Source: Rhodovulum sulfidophilum DSM 1374
GTDB lineage: Bacteria; Pseudomonadota; Alphaproteobacteria; Rhodobacterales; Rhodobacteraceae
Length of the DNA: 64,000 nt
NCBI RefSeq assembly: GCF_001633165.1
Contig: NZ_CP015420.1
Coordinates: 38,181 to 102,180, forward strand
Direction: 5' to 3'
In this document: positions 16,272 to 24,417 of the stretch, piece after piece
Layout of the letters: every line of letters begins with the position of its first letter
Numbering within the stretch: position 1 is the first letter of the stretch
Program-made: the position numbers and the translations under genes
Notes under the pieces: generated by a model
What the model was told of the DNA's origin: nothing
Databases searched by the model: none
What the model saw: the letters and a program-made list of their open reading frames with translations, nothing else

Positions 16272-18638
16272 ATGCCTCCGCCCCCCGCGCCCTCGTCAGG
16301 CCCGCCATGCTGGCCTGCCGACATCCTGACCGATCTGCTCTCCGGCGCCAGCGACGCGCTTGTCGACGAGATTCTGCGTCTCGGCGCCGCCAACGGCTTC
16401 ACGGATCAGACAAGTTCGATGCGGGCGGCCTGGGTCGAATCGATCGAGATCATCAATGCCAGCCTGATCGCCAGCCTCTCCGCCCCCAATCAGGAAAGCG
16501 GCCCCAACGGGCATAACGACTATGCCACCGATCCCCGCTTCGCCGGGCTGCGCGAGGTCGCCTGGCGGCATCGCCGCTCGGGCGTGCCGCTCTGGCTGAA
16601 CCACGGGTTGCTGAAAGATTACCGCCACGGCTATGTGGCGTTTTTCCGCGAACTGTTTCGCGATGAGAAACGGCCCCCCGCCCTGGACGACCCCGAGGCC
16701 CTGATCGAGCGACTCGGGCTGTTCTTCGACGAGGTCGAGCTGGCGATGCTGGCGCCCTGGTCCGAGCCCGGCACCGAAGAGGCCGCGATGGCCGACCGGC
16801 TGCGGCGCCTCACCCGCGAACGCGACCAGCTTTTCGGCGTGCTCGAAAGCCTGCGCGGCCCGGTCTTCATCGCCGACGAGGACAACCGGCTGATCAGCGC
16901 CAACCGCGCCGCGATGCAGACCTTCCTCGGGCTCGACGAGACCGGGGCGCTGGCCTACCGGCTGGCGCTGCAATCGCGCCGCAGCGAGCTGCAGCCCATC
17001 GTCGACGAGATCCTCGGCACCGAAGGCAGCCAGTGGAGCGCGATCTGGCTGCAGACCCAGTCCGGCAGCCGCTGCTTCGACATCCGGCTCGAGACCGTCG
17101 AGGACACCGCCTACAAGCTCGACCGCTGGCGCATCGTGCTGATGAACGACGTCACCGACCACCAGCAGGCGATCGAGCAGGCGCGCGAGGCCGAACGCAC
17201 GATGTCACTGTTCCTCGCCGCGATGAGCCACGAGATCCGGACCCCCCTGCACAGCGTGCTGGGCGCGGCCGAGCTGTTGCGGGACGTGCCGCCGCAGGAT
17301 GTCGAGGAACGCACCCGGCTGACCGAACTGCTCGACATCTCGGCCCGCGGGCTCAGCGCCACGCTCGAGAACGTGCTCAGCTTCTCGCGATTCGAACAGC
17401 AGGCGCCCAAGCCGCGGCCGGGCCCGGTGGTGCTGGCCGAGGTGCTGGAAAACCTCGTGCGCAGCCGCGACATCCTCGCCCGCCAGCAGGGCGTGCCGCT
17501 GATGCTGTCGCTGGCCGCCGACCTGCCCGACGAGGTCGGGCTCGACTGGTCGATGGTGCAGCAGATCCTCGGCAACCTGATCCAGAACGCGATCCGCCAT
17601 GATGACGGGCGCGGCGTCGCGCTGGAGCTGAGCCGCGAAACGGGCGACGCCGGCGACGAGCTGGTCTTCGCCGTCACCGATCACGGCCCCGGCCTGCCCG
17701 CCCCGATCCGCGAGATGCTGACCGCCGCGCCCACCGCGCTCCGGCCGCGCCCGACCGGAAAGTCGGGCTCGGGGCTGGGCCTCGCCATCGCCCAGCGGAT
17801 GACGCTGGCCCATGGCGGCACCATCTCGGGCGGCTCGGCCGCGGGGCCCGGCGGCGGCGCCCGGATCGAGGTGCGGCTGCCCCTGGTCGCGGCCCCGGCC
17901 CCGGCCAAGGCGACCCCCCGCCCCGATGGCGCGCTGTCCAGCAAAAGCTGCCTTCTGATCGACGACGACCCGGTCGGCGTCCTCGTCACCCTGGCCATGC
18001 TGGAACGCATGGGCCTGTCCGTCGACCATGCCCGCTCGCTGCGCCAGGCCGGCGCGCTCTGCCAGGCGCATCCCGAGAATTACGACCTCTTCATCGTCGA
18101 TTACCGCCTGCCCGACGGCAATGGCGTCGATTTCGCCCGCAGCCTGCGCCAGGGCGGCACGCTGGGCGAGCGTCCGGTCTTCCTGCTCAGCGCCAATGTC
18201 GATCTGGTGCGTCAGACCGACGGTCAGGCCGCGCTGTTCACCGCGCTTCTGGAAAAGCCGCTCGATGCCGGGGCGCTGGGGCGGGCGATCCGCAGCGGCA
18301 CCCGCCCGATCCGCGCCAGCGCGATGCTGGACGGGCTGTCTCCCGCGGCGCAGCGGCGGATGGCCGAGGCCTTCGCCGAAGGCTGGCGCGCCTTCGGCGC
18401 CCGGCTCGAGACCTGCACCGACCGCGCGCCCGATGCGGAACTGGCCGCCCTGGCCCACAAGCTGGCGAATGGCGCCGCCATCTTCGGCCGGACCGAGCTG
18501 CATGCCGCCCTCCGCACCTTCGAGCAGGCCTTCGATTCGCCCGCCGCCACCGAGCGGATGCGCGCCGTGGCCCGCGCCCGGGTTCTGGCCACCGCCCCCG
18601 AGGACATGACTGCGCCGAACGAGGCCCCCGACGCATGA
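16272..18638 (+). CDS. Soluble hybrid histidine kinase (PAS-HK-REC-HPt)
   Basis: Predicted sensor for the divergent reductase operon. No membrane segment is seen, so it senses a cytoplasmic signal, unlike membrane-bound TorS. Order: an unassigned His/Trp-rich helical N-terminal domain (about 15-160); PAS (LRGPVFIADEDNRLISANRA); HisKA with the phospho-His in AAMSHEIRTPLHSVLG; HATPase with GNLIQNAIRH, DHGPGLP and GSGLGLAIAQRM; receiver domain with phospho-Asp in IVDYRLPDG; C-terminal HPt with AHKLANGAAIFG. The start is uncertain: ATG at 16272 is preferred over a TTG at 16245, and neither has a strong ribosome binding site. The stop overlaps the regulator start (ATGA). Confidence 0.88.
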   Translation: MPPPPAPSSGPPCWPADILTDLLSGASDALVDEILRLGAANGFTDQTSSMRAAWVESIEIINASLIASLSAPNQESGPNGHNDYATDPRFAGLREVAWRHRRSGVPLWLNHGLLKDYRHGYVAFFRELFRDEKRPPALDDPEALIERLGLFFDEVELAMLAPWSEPGTEEAAMADRLRRLTRERDQLFGVLESLRGPVFIADEDNRLISANRAAMQTFLGLDETGALAYRLALQSRRSELQPIVDEILGTEGSQWSAIWLQTQSGSRCFDIRLETVEDTAYKLDRWRIVLMNDVTDHQQAIEQAREAERTMSLFLAAMSHEIRTPLHSVLGAAELLRDVPPQDVEERTRLTELLDISARGLSATLENVLSFSRFEQQAPKPRPGPVVLAEVLENLVRSRDILARQQGVPLMLSLAADLPDEVGLDWSMVQQILGNLIQNAIRHDDGRGVALELSRETGDAGDELVFAVTDHGPGLPAPIREMLTAAPTALRPRPTGKSGSGLGLAIAQRMTLAHGGTISGGSAAGPGGGARIEVRLPLVAAPAPAKATPRPDGALSSKSCLLIDDDPVGVLVTLAMLERMGLSVDHARSLRQAGALCQAHPENYDLFIVDYRLPDGNGVDFARSLRQGGTLGERPVFLLSANVDLVRQTDGQAALFTALLEKPLDAGALGRAIRSGTRPIRASAMLDGLSPAAQRRMAEAFAEGWRAFGARLETCTDRAPDAELAALAHKLANGAAIFGRTELHAALRTFEQAFDSPAATERMRAVARARVLATAPEDMTAPNEAPDA

Positions 18639-19318
18639 GTGCGACTGCCGACATCCTTCTCGTCGATGACGACATTCTGGTGCAGGTGATGGTCGAGGAC
18701 ATCGTCACCCAGCTTGGCCACCGCTTCCATGCCGCGGGCGATGGCGAGACCGCGCGCGAGGCCATCGGCCGGAACGGCTTCGACTTGGTGATCCTCGACC
18801 GCCGCCTGCCCGACACTGACGGGCTTCTGCTGGCGCCGCTGCTGCAGCAGGACCGCAAGATCCCCTTCATCGTGTTCTCCAGCCTCGACGCCCCCACCGA
18901 CCAGGTGCTGGGGCTGGGCATGGGTGCCAGCGACTATGTCTGCAAGCCGGTCGAACCCGCGGTGCTGCGCGCCCGCATCCAGGCCCGGCTGACCGCCCGC
19001 CGCACCCCCGAGGAACAGACCACCTTCCGGCTCGGCGACGCGCTCCGGCTCGATGCGGTGTCGCGCAGGCTCTGGATCGCCGACCGGGTCGAGGTGCTCT
19101 CGCCCGCTGAATCGCGGCTGCTGATCTGCCTGCTGCGCAATATCGGCAAGCCGCGCGACCGGATGCAGATCAGCATGGCCACCTGCGGCCGCGAATGGGT
19201 CTATGGCGACCGCACCATCGACGTGCTGATCTCGCGGCTGCGGCGCCGGCTCAAGGGCAGCGAGGTGCGGATCACCACCGTGCACGGGCTGGGCTATGTG
19301 CTGACCCTCGACAACTAG
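18635..19318 (+). CDS. OmpR/TorR-type response regulator
   Basis: A 227-aa regulator with an N-terminal receiver domain (acidic pair in LLVDDD, phospho-Asp in VILDRRLPD, switch Lys in YVCKPVEP) and a C-terminal winged helix (TIDVLISRLRRRL, then TTVHGLGYVL). It is translationally coupled to the hybrid kinase by a 4-bp overlap, so it is almost certainly the kinase's phosphorelay target. By position it should activate the cytochrome-torD-reductase operon in response to the electron acceptor or redox state. Confidence 0.92.
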   Translation: MSATADILLVDDDILVQVMVEDIVTQLGHRFHAAGDGETAREAIGRNGFDLVILDRRLPDTDGLLLAPLLQQDRKIPFIVFSSLDAPTDQVLGLGMGASDYVCKPVEPAVLRARIQARLTARRTPEEQTTFRLGDALRLDAVSRRLWIADRVEVLSPAESRLLICLLRNIGKPRDRMQISMATCGREWVYGDRTIDVLISRLRRRLKGSEVRITTVHGLGYVLTLDN

Positions 19319-19437
19319 CCCGGCTGCAACAGCGCACTGCCCCTGTTCGGCGATGGGGACTGCCACGACCCGGCGGCACGCCCTAGATCGGCGACAGGAA
19401 AGGCGTTCCGACGCCGTCGCTGCAAAGGAGCACCGCC

Positions 19438-20460
19438 ATGAAGAAGATCGGCTTTTTGTCCTTCGGGCACTGGTCGCCCGCGCCCAGCTCGGGCACCCGC
19501 TCGGCCGCGGATGCGCTGATCCAGTCGATCGAGCTGGCCGAGGCCGCCGAGGATCTCGGCGCCGACGGCGCCTATTTCCGCGTCCATCACTTCGCCCGCC
19601 AGCTGGCCTCGCCCTTCCCGCTTCTGGCCGCCGTCGCGGCCCGGACCCGGACCATCGAGATCGGCACCGGCGTGATCGACATGCGCTATGAAAACCCGTT
19701 CTACATGGTCGAGGATGCCGGCGCCGCAGACCTGATCTCGGGCGGGCGGCTGCAGCTCGGCATCAGCCGTGGCTCACCCGAACAGGTGATCGAGGGCTGG
19801 CGCCATTTCGGCCATGACCCCGAGGCGGGTCAAAGCGATGCCGATATGGGCCGCGAGCATGGCCGGATCTTCTTCGACCTGCTGAAGGGCGAGGGTTTCG
19901 CCCAGCCGAACCCGCATCCGATGTTCCCGAACCCGCCGGGCCTGCTGCGCATCGAGCCCCATTCCGAAGGGCTGCGCGACCGGATCTGGTGGGGCTCGGG
20001 CTCGAACGCCACCGCGATCTGGGCCGCCGAGATGGGCATGAACCTGCAAAGCTCGACCCTGAAGGATGACGAGACCGGCGAGCCGTTCCATGTCCAGCAG
20101 GCCCGTCAGATCCGCGCCTATCGCGAGGCCTGGGCCAGGGCCGGGCACAGCCGCAAGCCGCGGGTCTCGGTCAGCCGCTCGATCTTCGCCCTCGTCGACG
20201 ACCGCGACCGCGCCTATTTCGGCCGGGGCGTGCAAAGCCGCGACTCGGTCGGCCAGCTTGACGAGACGACGCGGGCGATCTTCGGGCGCAGCTATGCCGC
20301 CGAGCCCGACCGGCTGGTCGCGGAGCTGGAAAAGGACGAGGCCATCGCCGAGGCCGACACGCTGCTTCTGACCGTGCCGAACCAGCTTGGCGTCGATTAC
20401 AATGCCCATGTGATCGAGGCGATCCTGACCCATGTCGCGCCCCAGCTCGGCTGGCGCTGA
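19438..20460 (+). CDS. LLM-class flavin-dependent oxidoreductase
   Basis: A 340-aa TIM-barrel monooxygenase of the bacterial luciferase family, using reduced FMN or F420-like flavin. Visible family elements: LGADGAYFRVHHF near residue 40, the TRTIEIGTGVIDMRYENPF strand-loop, GGRLQLGISRGSP and the later WWGSGSNATAIWAAE segment. An AAGGAG ribosome binding site is 7 nt before the ATG. It stands alone between the two-component genes and vapBC, and the substrate is unknown. Some relatives act on alkanesulfonates or aldehydes, but nothing here specifies that. Confidence 0.88.
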   Translation: MKKIGFLSFGHWSPAPSSGTRSAADALIQSIELAEAAEDLGADGAYFRVHHFARQLASPFPLLAAVAARTRTIEIGTGVIDMRYENPFYMVEDAGAADLISGGRLQLGISRGSPEQVIEGWRHFGHDPEAGQSDADMGREHGRIFFDLLKGEGFAQPNPHPMFPNPPGLLRIEPHSEGLRDRIWWGSGSNATAIWAAEMGMNLQSSTLKDDETGEPFHVQQARQIRAYREAWARAGHSRKPRVSVSRSIFALVDDRDRAYFGRGVQSRDSVGQLDETTRAIFGRSYAAEPDRLVAELEKDEAIAEADTLLLTVPNQLGVDYNAHVIEAILTHVAPQLGWR

Positions 20461-20494
20461 CCCGGGGCCAGGCAACCCCGATCCGGGCCATCCC

Positions 20495-20531
20495 TTGACA
20501 GACCGCATTCATCTAGCCATCTATCTAGCCA
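20495..20531 (+). promoter_or_regulatory. vapBC promoter with tandem ATCTAGCCA operator
   Basis: A consensus -35 box TTGACA (20495-20500) is followed 17-18 bp later by AT-rich sequence suitable as a -10. Overlapping it are two exact ATCTAGCCA repeats (20511-20519, 20523-20531) with a 12-bp period. Such repeats are where the antitoxin, alone or with toxin, represses its own operon. Confidence 0.55.
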
Positions 20532-20552
20532 GATCATGCGGAGGCCCGTCCG

Positions 20553-20813
20553 ATGTGGACATTGCAGGATGCCAAGAACCGGTTCAGCGCGGTCGTCGAG
20601 GCGGCTCTGGCCGGGGTGCCCCAGGAAGTCACCCGCCGCGGCAAGCCCGCGGTCGTGGTGCTGTCGGCCGATGACTACCGGCGCCTGCTGAAAGGCGCCG
20701 CCGCCGCCCGCGAAAGCTTTGCCGAGCATCTCATGGCCTTCCCTGCCCCCGAAATAGAGGCTGCCTCCGGGATCGGCCGCGCCGAGGTCCGCCCGCGCGA
20801 CGTCCGCTTCTGA
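20553..20813 (+). CDS. Phd/YefM-family antitoxin
   Basis: An 86-aa antitoxin. The N-terminal half is the DNA-binding Phd/YefM fold (MWTLQDAKNRFSAVVEAAL, then TRRGKPAVVVLSADDYRRLL). The C-terminal tail (residues 52-86) should wrap around the toxin. The start has a GGAGG ribosome binding site. The TGA stop shares a base with the ATG of the PIN-domain toxin, the usual tight coupling that keeps antitoxin in excess. It is labile by analogy and autoregulates through the tandem ATCTAGCCA repeats. Confidence 0.9.
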   Translation: MWTLQDAKNRFSAVVEAALAGVPQEVTRRGKPAVVVLSADDYRRLLKGAAAARESFAEHLMAFPAPEIEAASGIGRAEVRPRDVRF

Positions 20814-21214
20814 TGTATCTGATCGATACCAACGTCATTTCCGCGGTGCGCCGTCCCGACCGCGCGCCGCAGGTCCGCGCCTGGCTGGCCGCGCGGCCCG
20901 AGCCCGAGCTGTTTCTCAGCGTCATCACCCTGGGCGAGATCGAGCGCGGCATCCGCCAGCAGGAGACCCGCGACCCCGGTTTCGCCCGCGACCTGCGGGT
21001 CTGGCTCGACCGGACCATGCTGGTCTTTGCCGACCGGCTGCTGCCCTTCGGCGCCGCCGAGGCGCGGATCTGGGGCCGGCTTTCGGCCGAGATCGGCCAT
21101 CCCGGCGCCGACCTGATGATCGCGGCAACCGCGCTTCAGCACGGCGCCACCGTGGTCACCGGCAATGTCTCGGATTTCGAACCGACCGGGGTCCCGATCG
21201 AGAACCCGTTCTGA
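20813..21214 (+). CDS. vapC: VapC-type PIN-domain toxin ribonuclease
   Basis: A 133-aa endoribonuclease that typically cleaves tRNA or rRNA when freed from its antitoxin. The acidic metal-binding residues are all present: Asp5 (YLIDTNVIS), Glu42 (LGEIERG), Asp100 (GADLMIAA) and Asp121 (NVSDFEPTG), so it should be active. It is next to the replication gene, where it can act as an addiction module that stabilises the replicon. It ends 10 bp from the convergent repB stop. Confidence 0.93.
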   Translation: MYLIDTNVISAVRRPDRAPQVRAWLAARPEPELFLSVITLGEIERGIRQQETRDPGFARDLRVWLDRTMLVFADRLLPFGAAEARIWGRLSAEIGHPGADLMIAATALQHGATVVTGNVSDFEPTGVPIENPF

Positions 21215-21224
21215 GCCCCTGCCC

Positions 21225-22418
21225 TCAGTCGAGCCCGTCGAAGGCGCCCGGATGCAGCTCTTCCCAGAAGGCGGCGATGGCCTCGGCATTAAGCGCCGAC
21301 ATCCAGCCGTGACGCTCGAAATCGTCGCGCGCAGCAGCATCGAGCCGGGCCATGAACAGCCGCTTGTCGGCATCGCGCTGGGTCGGCTTGCGCGCCGCCG
21401 CCAGATCGCGGATCCGCTCGAGCCGCCTGGCCCGGAAAGACCGCGGCGGGGCCGGGTTTCGCGGCGAAACCCCGGGCTCGGGCGCGCTGCCGTCGAAATC
21501 CTCGCGCAGCGCCGCCGTGAGATAGCCGACCGCGTTCTTCACGCCCCCCTGCCCCGCCACATAGTCGAGCTTGCGCCGCACATAATCCTGCCCGTGCTCG
21601 GCGATCCATTGCCGCGCCAGCCGGTCGCTGACCCCGAGCGCCCGCAGCCGGGCATAGACCTCGGAATTCCTCAGCCCCTCGCCATCGTCGAGATCGAGGA
21701 TCGCCAGCTGCGGGTTCTCGGCGATGCGGAAGCGGATATCGGTCACGCTCCGCCCCATCTTGCGCAGCTCGGGGGTGACGACGATGTTCGAGGTCTTGTT
21801 CACCTCGGCCACGGCGGGCTTGATGACCTTGGCATTGAGATGCTTGAACACCTCGTAATAGGGGCTGTCGGCCACCCCCATCAGGCGCCGGAACAGATCG
21901 AGCGACCACCAGCCGGTGCTGCCGGTGCGGATGAAGCGGTAACAGTTCTCGTAAAGCGCCAGCGCATGGCCCGAGGTGAAGCGGCGCTGGATGTTCAGGT
22001 TGATCAGCGCGAAGACCTTGGGGTCGTGCAGCTTTTCCGCCAGCGCCGGGGAATAGGCATATTCGCAGATCCCGCCCTTGAGCTTGGCATAGGACAGAAG
22101 CGCCGAGACCCCCCATTCCTGCCGCCCCTCGGCATCGAGCATGTCCCATTCGGCCACGGTCTCGGCCAGCCCGCGCAGCGACTGCTTGAGCGTCTCCATG
22201 TCGTTCGAATTGTAGCCGATCATCAGGCACAGCGTGCGGGCGTCGATCTGGTGGCGGCTCTGCGAGATCAGCGTGTCATAGGCATTCAGCAGCAGCACGT
22301 TCGACAGCTTGCGCTGCAACAGCGTCAGCTTGCCCGAGACATGGATCGCGGCCACATGCTTCTTGACCGCTCCGCGCCGCAGCGGCCCGGTCAGCCGGTC
22401 GCGTGGAATGTCGTCCAT
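21225..22418 (-). CDS. repB: Rep_3-family plasmid replication initiator
   Basis: A 397-aa initiator with paired winged-helix domains. I chose the ATG at 22418 (MDDIPRDRLTGPLRRG) over upstream starts because it has a GAGGG ribosome binding site and the N-terminal KKHVAAIHVSGKLTLLQRKL typical of the family. Other landmarks: SNDMETLKQSLRGLAETVAEW, then SALLSYAKLKGG, LYENCYRFIRTGSTGWWSLDLFR (not all conserved) and the DNA-contact region VIKPAVAEVNKTSNI. The C-terminal 130 residues are an Arg-rich extension. Rep_3 proteins bind iterons and open an AT-rich segment; both kinds of sequence lie upstream of this gene. This defines a RepB-type replicon of the sort found in Rhodobacterales. Confidence 0.88.
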   Translation of the reverse strand: MDDIPRDRLTGPLRRGAVKKHVAAIHVSGKLTLLQRKLSNVLLLNAYDTLISQSRHQIDARTLCLMIGYNSNDMETLKQSLRGLAETVAEWDMLDAEGRQEWGVSALLSYAKLKGGICEYAYSPALAEKLHDPKVFALINLNIQRRFTSGHALALYENCYRFIRTGSTGWWSLDLFRRLMGVADSPYYEVFKHLNAKVIKPAVAEVNKTSNIVVTPELRKMGRSVTDIRFRIAENPQLAILDLDDGEGLRNSEVYARLRALGVSDRLARQWIAEHGQDYVRRKLDYVAGQGGVKNAVGYLTAALREDFDGSAPEPGVSPRNPAPPRSFRARRLERIRDLAAARKPTQRDADKRLFMARLDAAARDDFERHGWMSALNAEAIAAFWEELHPGAFDGLD

Positions 22419-22609
22419 CCCGCCCTCGCTCGCGGGGCGCGTCGCCCCGTCGGATGCCTCGTCACCTGGTTCCGGAATCGTGCGACTCGCGCCGACCTGT
22501 TCCGGTTGCGGCCATGATCTGTCAAAAGGTGTCCGCAGGCAAGCCCGCCTCTGGCACCTGAAAGCCGGTCCCGGAAACGGGCACCTCACGCATCCGGCCC
22601 TGTCCCGAA

Positions 22610-22764
22610 GGTACCCGTTTGCGGGAGAGGCGGTCCGGCCTCGGGCGGCCCGAAAGGCTCCGGCATGGAAAAACAGAGCCTAACATGGCCAAACCGGGGG
22701 GCCCTGAGTCGCGCGAAGGCCCCTTCCCCGCGAATCGGCGCCCGATATCCCGCAAACAGGTGCC
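22610..22764. repeat. Inverted 17-bp iteron-like pair
   Basis: GGTACCCGTTTGCGGGA (22610-22626) and its near-complement TCCCGCAAACAGGTGCC (22748-22764) match at 15 of 17 positions in opposite orientation. They are likely initiator-binding sites or an autoregulatory operator for repB. Confidence 0.5.
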
Positions 22765-22770
22765 TGTCCC

Positions 22771-22803
22771 CCTGCATCCGGCGCCCTCTCCGCCTGCATC
22801 CGG
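22771..22803. repeat. Direct repeats CCTGCATCCGG, 22-bp period
   Basis: Exact copies at 22771-22781 and 22793-22803, spaced two helical turns apart. A related GCATCCGG lies at 22590. The 22-bp spacing is typical of iterons bound by Rep_3 initiators on one DNA face. Confidence 0.5.
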
Positions 22804-22814
22804 GCACCCATGTT

Positions 22815-22922
22815 GCGCTTAGGTCTTGAAATATATTGATATTATGGAGACGAAAGATTCAGAAAACCTGAAAAGACTCCTAAAACCACTCTGCCGATGT
22901 TCTTGATTTTCGTCTTTTTCAG
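22815..22922. other. AT-rich block with inverted repeat, candidate DNA unwinding element
   Basis: A sharp drop in GC content, including AATATATTGATATTAT near 22829-22844, in otherwise very GC-rich DNA. Arms CCTGAAAAGAC (22867-22877) and GTCTTTTTCAGG (22911-22922) form an inverted repeat with one unpaired base. It may be the unwinding segment of the origin, a ParA/ParB operator, or both. Confidence 0.5.
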
Positions 22923-23012
22923 GCAAGGAACAGCCCAGCCGATTCCCAACGGGGACAGGATGTGCCATAGTTTGGCGCGTATCGCGAAAAACAGCGAACA
23001 TGCAGAGGCATC

Positions 23013-24416
23013 ATGGCAAAGAAAACCGGCGCTCCCAGCAAGCCAGATCTTCCCCCCTATTTCAACATCGACCCGGCTGCAGCGGCCGCCAAGCTCTCGG
23101 CGCCGATCGACACGCCGCGCTTTGCCAAGGCCGCGGCCTTCGCCGCCCGCGGGCGCGACGACCTTGCCCGGCGGGGTTATGCGCCCGACGGCAAGAAGCG
23201 GCTGCGGAAATTCTCGACCTGGGAGGTCTGCCGTTATCTGATCCCGGTCAATCCGGCCCATCTGCGCCGGGTGCTGCGCCAGAATCCCGACCTGCCCCAA
23301 GGCGAAGGCGAAGGCGGCGCCAAGTGGTACACGCTGGACGAGGTGCTGCGGCTGCGCGAGCATTTCGCCGAGGAAGGCGCCAAGGACCGCGAATACCAGG
23401 CCTGGCGGCCCGAGGGCCTGCCCGCCAAGGTCGTGGCGGTCGCCAATTTCAAGGGTGGCGTCGGCAAGACCTCGACCTGTGCCCATCTGGCGATGTCGGC
23501 CGCGCTCGACGGTTACCGGGTGCTGGTGATCGATCTCGACAGCCAGGGCTCGATGACCTCGATCATGGGCGGTCAGGTCGAGGATGAATGGCAGACCGTC
23601 TTCCCGATGCTGGCCCGCGACTATGCCAGGCATCTGCAGGCGGAAAACCGGGTCCGCGAGGCCGCCGGAGAGGCCCCGTTCGGCTTCGACGAAACCCTGA
23701 CCGCGGCGCTGGAGGTTTCGCCGCGAAACCTGGTGCAGCCGACCCACTGGCCCAATATCGACCTGATCGGGGCGCAGCTGAACCTGTACTGGGCCGAGTT
23801 CCAGGTGCCGGTCTGGCGGATGCAGATGCGGTCCTGGCCGCTTTGGGATTCGCTCCAGAACGCGCTGGAAGAGGGCGGCATGCTTGACGATTACGACATC
23901 GTCCTGCTCGACACCCCGCCGGCGCTTGGCTACCTGACCATCAACGCGCTGTCGGCGGCCGATATCCTCCTGGTGCCGCTGGGCGCCTCCTTCCTCGAAT
24001 TCGATTCCACGGGCCGGTTCTTCGACATGATCTATTCGACCTTCGCCTCGATCGAGGAAGGCGAGAACCGGGCGCGCCGGGCCGACGGGCTGCCCGAGAT
24101 CCGCTTTGAATGGGATGCGGTCCGGGCGCTGGTGACGCGCTTCGATGCCGCCCAGCAGACCGATCTGGCGAACGTGATCCAGGCCTATTTCGGCGATTTC
24201 ATGACCACCTACCGGCAGGAGCTGACGGCGATGGTCGGGCAGGCGGGCGAACAGGTCTCGGGGATCTACGAGACCGATTACCGCGACTTCAACCGCGACA
24301 CCTATGTCCGGGGGCGCGAGACCTTCGACCGCACCTGGGCCGAGGTCAAGGAAGTCATCCTGGGAACCTGGTGGCGCGATGCCCGGATGGCCGACGCCGC
24401 GACGGAGGAGGTGTGA
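23013..24416 (+). CDS. parA: ParA-type partitioning ATPase
   Basis: A 467-aa ATPase that positions the replicon for segregation. A long N-terminal region (residues 1-140) carries a helix-turn-helix-like part (STWEVCRYLIPVNPAHLRRV), as in plasmid ParA proteins that repress their own promoter. The deviant Walker A is at 147-154 (KGGVGKTS). The next motifs are VIDLDSQGSMT and the Walker B-like IVLLDTPPALGYLT. A single base separates its stop from the parB start, so the two are coupled. Confidence 0.94.
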   Translation: MAKKTGAPSKPDLPPYFNIDPAAAAAKLSAPIDTPRFAKAAAFAARGRDDLARRGYAPDGKKRLRKFSTWEVCRYLIPVNPAHLRRVLRQNPDLPQGEGEGGAKWYTLDEVLRLREHFAEEGAKDREYQAWRPEGLPAKVVAVANFKGGVGKTSTCAHLAMSAALDGYRVLVIDLDSQGSMTSIMGGQVEDEWQTVFPMLARDYARHLQAENRVREAAGEAPFGFDETLTAALEVSPRNLVQPTHWPNIDLIGAQLNLYWAEFQVPVWRMQMRSWPLWDSLQNALEEGGMLDDYDIVLLDTPPALGYLTINALSAADILLVPLGASFLEFDSTGRFFDMIYSTFASIEEGENRARRADGLPEIRFEWDAVRALVTRFDAAQQTDLANVIQAYFGDFMTTYRQELTAMVGQAGEQVSGIYETDYRDFNRDTYVRGRETFDRTWAEVKEVILGTWWRDARMADAATEEV

Positions 24417-24417
24417 C

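Larger units (their letters stand above)
22419..23012. other. Candidate replication origin between repB and parA
   Basis: A 594-bp gene-free stretch between the divergent repB and parA genes. It contains several repeated words: GGCACCT/AGGTGCC at about 22554, 22580 and 22758; GCATCCGG at 22590, 22774 and 22796; a 17-bp inverted pair at 22610 and 22748. These are followed by a strikingly AT-rich block near 22815-22920. Iteron-like repeats beside an AT-rich unwinding segment, next to an initiator gene, are what an iteron origin looks like. Small open frames here have no coding character. Confidence 0.6.

Noticed and set aside
22309-22683. Small plus-strand open frame in the repB-parA gap
   Set aside because: It overlaps repB, lacks a ribosome binding site and covers the repeat-rich candidate origin.
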